DNA of 64,000 nucleotides from Diplolepis rosae (Eukaryota > Arthropoda > Insecta > Hymenoptera > Diplolepididae), in NCBI GenBank assembly GCA_030998225.1, contig JAPYXD010000680.1, positions 15,810,001 through 15,874,000 of the forward strand. Direction: 5' to 3'. The notes under the pieces were generated by a model, which saw only the letters and a program-made list of their open reading frames with translations, was not told where the DNA came from and did no database searches. Positions 56,072 to 64,000 of the stretch are shown here, piece after piece (position 1 is the stretch's first letter; each line of letters begins with the position of its first letter). The translations under genes were made by a program, and so were the position numbers.

Positions 56072-56742
56072 AGGTAGTTGATGCACGAAAATTAGACCTC
56101 AGGTAAAAATAGAAAATTTTGCTTTCAAGAATAGCAATATTATTATTGAAGGACTATTTCGGACGAGAAAAGATTAATTTCCATGAAAAAAATTTGAAAT
56201 ACAGAAAAATAATTTTATTAATAAATTTTATTTTTGTACCAACTTTTTTTCTTATGGCTTCTTACCCAATATTAAAAAATTATGCGATTCTAATCAATTA
56301 CAAATCACTTTTTCAAGAAAAAGATTCTCTACAACTTAACCATTTCCAATTTTCGAAAATGAATAAATTATTATCAAATTCAGCAATTTGATTATAAAAA
56401 TTTCGTTTTGGAAATTTTTTTAAAATGGTTTCAGCCATTAAAGAATTTATTTTCAAAAATTGGAAACGGTGAAGTTGTGGAAAATCATTTTTCTGGAAAA
56501 ATGATTCATAATTTATTAGAATCGCATAGTTTTTTGAAATTTGATAAGAAGCGATAAGAAAAAAAGTTTGGTCAAAAATAAAATTCATTAATAAAATTAT
56601 TTTTCTGTGTTTCAAATTTTATTCATGTAAAATAATCTTTTCTCTTTCAAAATAGCCCTTCAATAATAATAATATTGCTATTCTTGAAAGCAAAATTATC
56701 TATTTTTGCCTGAAGTCTAATTTTCGTGGATGAAAACTACCT
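56072..56742. mobile_element. MITE family R2, copy 3 (671 bp, TA-flanked)
   Basis: AGGTAGTTGATGCACG…CGTGGATGAAAACTACCT, with TA at 56070-56071 and 56743-56744. It differs from copies 1 and 2 by a 3-bp longer AATAATAAT run near the right end. Confidence 0.92.
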
Positions 56743-57051
56743 TAATGAATTATGTCGAGAGTAGTGCAATATTTGCCATCATGCAATGTATATGATGATT
56801 ACTTTTCCTAAGCGTTTGATAAAAATATCAGTTCGTTTTAAGCGTGGTTAGATCATTCAGAATAAATTGCGTAGTTAGGTAGTTTCTAGGTTCGAAACCC
56901 CTTAGCGTTCAAAGATTTTTGGATTTATCTTAGAGAAAAATGTGCGATTATTATAATATAGATAAGAATTACTTTTAAATGTGGTCATATTCGTATTCAA
57001 TTAGGCTAAAAAAACATGTAACTTTTGCGTTAATAGTATCGTATCGTATAA

Positions 57052-57210
57052 TTAGCCGAGTCAGTGTCGTTTTACGCGTGGAAACTTGATTTTCCCGCAC
57101 TAGTGCAGTAAAATTTTAAGTTTGTTATAATTTTCCGCACATTTAAAATTTTACCGCACCATTGCGGGAAAATCAACTTTCTGCACGCAAAATGACACCG
57201 ACAAGGCTAA
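57052..57210. mobile_element. Short foldback MITE, copy 2
   Basis: Relative of 10501-10658: TTAGCCGAGTCAGTGTCGTT versus AATGACACCGACAAGGCTAA, with a CCGCACTAGTGC-type core. Confidence 0.85.
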
Positions 57211-57891
57211 CTTTCGGTGTAAGGTAGAGAAAAAAGTTGTTTTGGATGAATTTTTCGCAAAAAAACAGTGACTTTTTCTTAATGCTATTTTTTATTTTAT
57301 TTTTGTTGCAATTTTTGGCATTCATTTCCGATTTTTTTCTCCGTGATGGGCCCGGTTCGGCACAAAGATTATTGTTGGGCCCTTTACCGAATTACCAACT
57401 TCCCTAATTAGGTCTTTGTCTAGTTTGGCGTTTCATTCCAAACCGAAAAAAATTAAAATAAATATTTCATTTCCTAAATAAATGTTAAAAGCTTAATTCA
57501 AATGAGAATTTGTTTACAATACCATATAAATTCATATTTAATGGTAAGGGTGTGCAAAATTGAGACTTTCGGTACGAACATACATTCACACATAGACAAT
57601 TTATTTATCAGGGCGCTTTCCCCGGTTTGTCCCTCGCCCTTTATTGATTTTCTGCGCAGCCAACGGCACTTTCAGTTCGAATGAATGAAACGGCTGCCAT
57701 GACCTTTTTTCTCTACACAGTTATTTGAAAAAAATGACATAGTGTCAGTCAAGGCGAGATTTCAGGTTTACTCCGGCAAACGTAACCGATTTAAATGAAA
57801 AAAAAAGTTATGATAATTTATTCGTAATCATTTTAATCGTTTTAAACAACTTTTTTAAAAACAAGAAAACTTGTCTAAACACTCTCTAAAT
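57211..57891. other. Unassigned, partly GC-richer sequence
   Basis: 57340-57410 (GATGGGCCCGGTTCGGCACA) and 57600-57700 (GGGCGCTTTCCCCGGTTTGT) look unique in the window. I see no splice-bounded frame that matches a known protein. Confidence 0.4.
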
Positions 57892-58032
57892 CTGAATCAG
57901 TGAACGACCACTGATTCGCAGTGACTATTCACTGATGGCAGCAGCTATAAGTCTTTCACTGAGAATCAGTGAAATTCGACTGATGAATCAGTGAAATAGA
58001 TTGAACTCACTTATTGAATCAGTGAAAGCTTC
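57892..58032. mobile_element. MITE family R8, copy d (left part)
   Basis: It starts CTCTCTAAATCTGAATCAG and continues with GATTCGCAGTGA, CACTGATGG and GAATCAGTGAAA words. The right terminal repeat was not found; a stray CACTGATTCCTCAGTGA is near 58210. 58033-58640 is otherwise unassigned. Confidence 0.75.
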
Positions 58033-58746
58033 AGGTGGGAGAAATAAAACCAGCAATATATTTTAACGATCGATGAACTCGTTTATTTCAGGCTAAACAA
58101 CACTGAAACGAAATTACGTAATTATTATTATTTTTAAGGGATGATAAATCAGTAAAGTGTAGATGAAAGTTATGAATTCGCGAATTCAAAATTTATGTTC
58201 ACGTGACGCGTTCACTGATTCCTCAGTGAAATCAAATTAAATTAATGATTATCTCAACTTTAAATGATGATTTCGATAAAATAAAATTATGTGAATTTTC
58301 GATACTAAATGGACTTTCAATTTATTTTGCCAAAAGGAGATGCAGATTGGAGAATTAACCTGGATGCAAATTCCGTTGTTTTATGATCACTAAACTGACA
58401 TATCACATAAACTGGAGGACTTGACTAGACATGATAAATTTTGAAATTGATGATAAACCGGTATTGCAGACGCTATTCGCTATAGTTACTAACGACCACT
58501 AAAAGTAAACAATATTTTGCAATATAATCATGATTAAATGAAATTTAAAATGCACATTTGGAATTTGAATCGGCTATAAAAAAAACTTATGGATATTTTT
58601 TCAAAAATATGGTTTTATTAGAAAGATTGAACCTTTCAATTAAATAATGAAACACAAGATCATTCAAATGACTGCCACGGCTGGCCTTACAGTACCTCAT
58701 TCGACCAACCCAATTTTCCAGTACATTTTCGATTGTTTGGGCAAAA

Positions 58747-58988
58747 TGTCAATAAGGTCAATAAGCGAAATTGTCGCATTTGTGGCTCAGAAAATCCAAA
58801 CGTCATCATTGAGAAGCCGATGCACCCACAGCGAGTGACTGTTTGGTACGGATTTTAGTACGGTGGCATCATTGGGCCATTTTTTTCGAAAATGAGCAGA
58901 GCTGCCATTACGGTCAATGGCGAGCGTTACCGTGCCATGCTCAACGAATTTTTGTTTCCAAAAATTGAAGAGGACAACATGGACATGA
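58747..58988 (+). pseudogene. Fragment of a third DD41D-type transposase
   Basis: Plus-strand frame NKRNCRICGSENPNVIIEKP, MHPQRVTVWYGF, a TAG stop at a family tryptophan position, then YGGIIGPFF, AAITVNGERYRAMLNEFLFP and KIEEDNMDM. It covers the stretch between catalytic D1 and D2, and neither aspartate is included. No terminal repeats were seen. The sequence is more diverged from the two mariners than they are from each other in this stretch, so it is a separate lineage. Confidence 0.85.
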
Positions 58989-59059
58989 CCACACAGTCAA
59001 TGTAATAAATCCTTTTGCGCACAATATACTATTCTTTATCAATGAAAAATTTTATTAAA

Positions 59060-59340
59060 AATAAAAAAATTTCTTTCTAAGCAAAATTCTACGCGAAATA
59101 CAAAAAAAAAATGTTGGGAAGAAATTTAGTGAATTGCATGTAAAGGCCACAGAATACCGAGCGCGAAGCGCGATGACCGAAATGCGCACCTCAGACGCGC
59201 TCAAATTTTTATTTTTGATGCAACTGTGGCTCTAATGGATATAAAGTAAAAAATCGAGCGCGAAGCGCGAGCGTCATGCTGAGAATGTGTTCCTTAAGGC
59301 TGATAGAGCCTTAAATAAATTGCATTTCCTTTTTATTGGC
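59060..59340 (-). repeat. Repeat family R1, inverted 5' part
   Basis: GAGCGCGAAGCGCGATGACC, ATCGAGCGCGAAGCGCGAGC, then GTTCCTTAAGGCTGATAGAG: two GC-rich patches in succession as at 45095-45445, inverted. 59341-59660 is AT-rich with nothing recognised. Confidence 0.8.
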
Positions 59341-59664
59341 AATGATCACTGAAATTTTTTATGAAACTTTCAGGTAATCAATCCTGTTCTCCTGATCTGC
59401 ATTTTTCTTTATGCACTCGTTCTCATGAACGTATCATTTTATTAAAATTGAGAGACAATACAACTTACACTATATTTTTATTATTACAATAATTATTCCT
59501 AATTATTAAAAACCTTAATTTTTTTTTTCAATTTTGAATCAGAATTATATTTTTAAACAATGGTTTTCAAGATAAAAATTTTTTTAAAAAATCCTTTTTT
59601 CCAATTATAAATTTTTCAATTGGAAATATCTTGCAAAATATTAACATTTTAAAATTAATTAGCT

Positions 59665-59767
59665 GAGTTTCACATTTTCGTCACTGCCTACATTATCGGA
59701 GGATCACTAGTCGCGTATCAGATAGGAAACGTTGTCGACAGGTGTCCTCGTAGACAATTTCAAACTC
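59665..59767 (-). repeat. 103-bp repeat family R7, inverted copy
   Basis: GAGTTTCACATTTTCGTCAC…GACAATTTCAAACTC, exactly the length of the other copies. It is the only full copy not attached to an R16 unit. Confidence 0.9.
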
Positions 59768-59917
59768 TTATATCGCAAATAATGCAAATGATTTCAAATT
59801 TCCAAATTCTTTTATTACTAACATTTTTACTTGAAATTTGGGCACAGATATTTTATACCATAAGAATTACCAAAAGGCAAAAAACTTGCCTTTTAAATGG
59901 AACGTCCCTACTATTAA

Positions 59918-61643
59918 TCCTTTAACGCCCAGATGTGCAGAATTTTCACGTTGACTACAATGTCGTACCATTTATAGAAAAAAGATGAAAAAGGATCGGA
60001 AAATCCATATCCTACCGTTTTTGGGGTCGCACTTTCGAATGGCACAGTCAGAATTCTCAAAAAATGACGCTAAACCCTTTATTTTCCCAAAAATACCCAA
60101 AAAAACGCTATTTTTGGGGTACGATTTTTTTTTTTAATTTAAATTTTCACTATGTTCCCGACACTTAGGAAACTTCTAACTTATCAGAAACGTGTTCTCG
60201 AGACTTGTACTTTTAAAATATGCATTGAAATATTTTGTTTTTCTTTGTTCTCTAATTCAAAATGGCGTCCGGACGTTTGAAAATTTTTGAAATTGAGAAT
60301 ATTGATCCTATTTCGGATTTTCCAGGTTACTTCGTAGTGTGATCATACGAATAAGTTATTACGAGTTTTGTCTCACCGATTGTGATTGGCGGAAGCAATA
60401 TTAGCCCATAAAATTAAAATTCAAGATGGCAGCTGCCATGAAGCTAGTAGAAATACGTATATTTCGAGTTTTATTACAAACCAGGATGGTGTAAAATTAT
60501 GAGGCTTCCCGAAATTATTAGAAATTTGATTATGTATGACAAATCGACATTTATGGATTTTTATGGTAAGATAGAGTATCAGCAAATATAAAATGCAGGC
60601 GAATTTACTAATTCCCCAACATTTATTAGTGTTTCTTTCACACCCTACCATTTATCTATGAATGTTCATCTACTTCTATAGCATAATTAGTAAGTTACAC
60701 CAGCATCAGAATGACATATTATTATAAGTAAGTTTCATGTATGATTCATATGAACATTATTTTATGAAATATTAGCAAAGTCTGAGACAAAAAATATAGA
60801 TATATGTAAATTTTGAATAATTTGGGGAGGCCTCATAATTTTGGAATTATTTTCTCGAAAACAACTCTTGTAATCAAAAAACACCAAGAATAATTTTGAT
60901 TTTAAATTTTGCGTAGAATGCAGCAGTATTTTTTTATTTCAGGAATATCAAATTTTACATAACGGGTCCGCCATATTGGATCAGCCATTTTAACTTTCGA
61001 AAAACTCACCTAAGATTCGAATTGAGTGACGACTAAAACCTATGAGATCACTAATTGGCAAATTTTACACCATCCTGGTTTGTAATAAAACTCGAAGTAT
61101 ACGTATTTCTACTAGCTTCATGGCAGGTGCCATCTTGAATTTTAATTTTATGGGCTAATATTGCTTCCGCCAATCACAATTGGTGAGACAAAACTCCTAA
61201 TAACTTATTTGTATGATCACACTACGAAGTAACCTGGAAAATCCGAAATAGGATCAATATTCTCAATTTCAAAAATTTTCAAACGTCCAGACACCATTTT
61301 GAATTAGAGAACAAAGAAAAACAAAATATTTCAATGCATATTTTAAAAGTACAAGTCTCGAGAACACGTTTCTGATAAGTTATAAGTTGTCTAAATGTTG
61401 GGAACATAGTGAAAATTTAAATTTAAAAAAAAATCGGACTTCAAAAATAGCGTTTTTTTCGGTATTTTAGGGAAAATAAAGGGTTTAGCGTCATTTTTTT
61501 GAAAATTCTGACTGTGCCATTCGAAAGAGCGACCCCAAAAACGGTAGGATATGGAGTTTCCGATCCTTTTTCATCTTTTTTCTATAAAAATGGTACAACA
61601 TTGTAGTCAACGTGAAAATTCTGCACATCTGGGCGTTAAAGGG
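59918..61643. mobile_element. piggyBac-like MITE with ~585-bp inverted arms, TTAA-flanked (1.73 kb)
   Basis: TTAA at 59914-59917 and 61644-61647. The ends are (T/C)CCTTTAACGCCCAGATG, in keeping with piggyBac-type C/T-rich tips at TTAA. The arms (59918-60502 and 61065-61643) match closely through GTTGACTACAATGT, GGGGTCGC and AAACCAGGATGGTGTAAAAT. The unique centre (~560 bp, 60503-61064) has no transposase. Short frames in it look random. Confidence 0.9.
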
Positions 61644-61647
61644 TTAA

Positions 61648-62520
61648 GAAACGAAAAACAAATGTTTATACATATTAGGGCTCGAAAAGTTGCTACTTAT
61701 GTTTAATCAATTAGGATTTTGAAAATTCAATAAAAACTATAAATATTTTTACTTTTATATATAAACGGTATGAGATTTTCTATGTTGTGAGGTCATGGCG
61801 AATCCTTGCGTGCAGTTACATTAGGAGAAGATCCTCGAATTAACTGCAAACTGTATGAAAAGCCTATACTTAAACTTCGTAAACCTTGACAGCTAGACAG
61901 CGCAACTTTCAGTGAGTATCTTTATCTGCGTCAATGAACTGTTAACAGAATCAAAAAAAAATTTCGCATAGATTGCAAAAAACGTATTCGCCGTAGGAAC
62001 ATAAAATTCAAAACAGTTCTAGTTCTTTATTGACATATTAAAACAAAATTAATTGTTATTAATTGTTAATATAACGCGTTTTGTAAAAACTAACATTTTT
62101 ATGTCAACTTTTTTGTTAAAAACAATGCAAATTTTTTTTTTCAAAGTTCTCATCATTGCATAAAGAATTCTATCTCCTTCAAATTCGAAAAAAATATTAT
62201 TGAAATTGGTCAAGCCGTTCTTGGGCTATCGTGTACGCCAGTTCTAAAAACGTGGTTTTAAGAAAAAGGCGTTAAAAGCTTTTACGTCCGAAAAGCAAAT
62301 TTTTTCAACTTACGTATTTTTACCTCTTTTTTCAACTTTTCGAGGCATTTTTTGTACATGCACGCTTCCGAACTGGTCGAAATCGATATACCGGCAAGAA
62401 AAACGCCAATAGTTTGAAAGCGCAAAATATGAATTGGAATTTAAGCCTGAAATGTGTATACAACTGATTTATAATGTAATAAAAATTAATTCTTTAAACC
62501 ATCTATATGGAATGGTCTCG
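61648..62520. other. Unassigned sequence
   Basis: I see no repeat relative and no recognisable gene. 61795-61930 is moderately GC-richer and includes GTGCAGTTACATTAGGAGAA. Confidence 0.45.
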
Positions 62521-62524
62521 TTAA

Positions 62525-63190
62525 TGATCAGCCTTAAGGAACATATTCTCATCGTAATACTCGCGCTTCGCGCTCGAATGCAAACAATATAACTTCTATG
62601 ATAAAATAGTAAACAACAAAGTTGTAGATCTTTTTCAAATAAACAATTTTGTTTCTCGATATTTTTTCGGTATCCCGTATATTTTTTCGGAAAAATTAAA
62701 TTTTTGATTTTTATAAAAAAGTTTTTAATAAATAAAAGTAAAGATATATCTCCTATGAAAAAATAGTTAACAGAAAATTTGTATATCTTTTCAAAATAAA
62801 CAATTTTATTTTGTAACTATTTTTTTCATATCCCGCATATATTTGGTGCAAAATGGAATTTCTCATTTTTCATAACGTTTTTTGCTATTAAATCGAAAAC
62901 TACGTGTCAGATCAAAAAATAGTCTAAAGTAAATTTGTATAACTTCTTGAAATGAACAATTTTGTATGGAAATTTTGTTTGTATCGCGAATAGTATTTAT
63001 GAAACCAAAAGTTTTTATTTTTAATATTTTTCATTAATAAGCAAAAGATACGGCTCCTTTGAAAAAATGGTCAACACCGAAATTGTAGATCTCCTTGAAG
63101 TAAAGAATTGTGTTTTTCAACATTTTTGCCGTATCTCGAATATTTCAAGGGAAAAATTAAATTTTTATACCTCCTCATATGATGAGAATA
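62525..63190 (+). repeat. Repeat family R1, copy i
   Basis: CAGCCTTAAGGAACATATTC and CTCGCGCTTCGCGCTCGAA, followed by four diverged units of about 120-180 bp, each with TTGTAGATCTTTTT-like and AACAATTTTGT-like phrases. The 3' part with GACAGACAGACA is absent; it ends near TACCTCCTCATATGATGAGA. Confidence 0.75.
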
Positions 63191-63292
63191 TTGTTTTTTA
63201 CCCATTAAATTTTGGACAATATAACATGTTATTACTTTAATACTGTTATTAATCATAACGACAACAGACTTTGAATAATAATTTTGCATTTT

Positions 63293-63450
63293 GCAACTTA
63301 TAATAAATGCAGTTAACGGCGTTCTCTCGAATTTTTCTGTGCCGTATTCAGCCGTCTATGATTTACGCCTGCAGTTAACGATCAGTTACGGCTCTCTCTC
63401 AAATCACAACTTGCCAGACTTTGCAGTTAACGGTGTTTTCCCAAAATTAA
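63293..63450 (+). repeat. Three spaced TGCAGTTAACG repeats
   Basis: TGCAGTTAACG occurs near 63308, 63371 and 63422, with looser echoes (GATCAGTTACGGC) between. A related TTAACTGCAAACTG lies near 61845. Significance unknown. Confidence 0.5.
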
Positions 63451-63670
63451 GCAATAATTATTTATAATGCTATTAACAATTAAAAAAAATTATTTTAATA
63501 CTATTCATAAAATAGGACTCGTATTGACCCTCAAATAATAAATCATGTTTTTTGTCACACAATTAATATTTGAACACTGGCACTCTTATGAGCAATTCAT
63601 TTATATTTTACGTTTATATTTCAAGATTATGAGCTACATTTTAATTTTTTACTCTAAATGATTTTCTATG

Positions 63671-63890
63671 CTCTCTGAATATGAATAAGTCAAAATCTAC
63701 TGATTATCAGTGAAATTTGACTTATTCAAATAGTTAAAAAGAGGTTACTGTAAATTAGTCAAATTCCATTGATTCCTTCAATGAAAATCAACTGATTTAA
63801 CAGTGAAATATATTTTTTTACTGGTGAATCAGTGAAAAGGCAAATCACTGATTCAATCTGTGAAAATTTGACTGATTCAGATTTAAAGAG
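63671..63890. mobile_element. MITE family R8, copy e (220 bp)
   Basis: CTCTCTGAATATGAATAAG…CTGATTCAGATTTAAAGAG with the usual ACTGATT / AATCAGT words. It is internally shorter than the 273-bp copies. Confidence 0.88.
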
Positions 63891-64000
63891 TGTGATTTTA
63901 TCAGAAGTTTCTTATTATTAAAAAAATATTTGTGCACTGGAATTCGTTTTAACAATTCTTAGCTATTTTTCCATAAATACTCCTTTCTAATTTTATACTG

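Noticed and set aside
56885..56905. Lone B-box-like GGTTCGAAACCCC
   Set aside because: No A box at the right distance and no cloverleaf; could be chance or a SINE scrap.

Overview
The window is AT-rich, intron-bearing animal DNA carrying five consecutive coding exons of one conserved gene on the minus strand, embedded in a dense field of DNA-transposon relics. The exons (10102 down to about 546) encode the central part of a ZSWIM8-type protein (Dorado in Drosophila, EBAX-1 in C. elegans), the substrate receptor of a cullin-RING ubiquitin ligase best known for target-directed microRNA degradation. Reading frames and intron phases join perfectly across four introns. The SWIM zinc-finger exon (3092-3273) lacks a start codon and is recovered only by splicing logic. 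The repeat spectrum (DD41D mariners, TA-flanked foldback MITEs, hAT- and piggyBac-like non-autonomous elements) and AT richness fit an insect. A repeat-rich hymenopteran is my guess, but nothing here proves the order.

Layout. 1-10102: ZSWIM8 exons with a 758-bp internally deleted mariner in one intron and a repeat-filled 6.6-kb intron between the zinc-finger exon and its upstream neighbour. 10103-64000: no further exon of this or any other gene was recognised on either strand. It is most simply read as one very large upstream intron of ZSWIM8, with the 5' exon outside the window, or as intron plus 5' flank.

That 54-kb tract consists mostly of inverted repeats. The most striking is a 6.8-kb foldback element (14600-21430): about 1.1 kb of essentially identical outer arms, then arrays of 43-57-bp modules built on a GTGGCCAAGTAATGCGCGAG-like core, in part organised as a 192-bp higher-order repeat, meeting head to head at 18651. 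Other classes are: (a) TA-flanked MITEs in 2-5 copies of nearly constant length (668-671 bp; about 273 bp); (b) two hAT-like elements whose reciprocal insertions give empty sites; (c) a mariner with nested insertions at 30118-34338; (d) two TTAA-flanked piggyBac-like elements; (e) tRNA-derived foldback SINE-like units, tandemly arrayed at 46992-48066; (f) an abundant family ('R1') that is itself a tandem of decayed ~152-bp units; (g) several 0.4-1.1-kb long-hairpin elements.

Two observations stand out. First, a 32-nt hammerhead-like motif (CTGA[A/T]GA, an 18-nt hairpin, GAAACGT) recurs at five places with different but compensating stem sequences. Second, several unrelated MITE families are built from iterated short palindromic words. 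Because ZSWIM8 is transcribed through the tract, its primary transcript would contain many long hairpins. Coordinates of repeat edges are by eye; exon edges rest on splice sites and phase.
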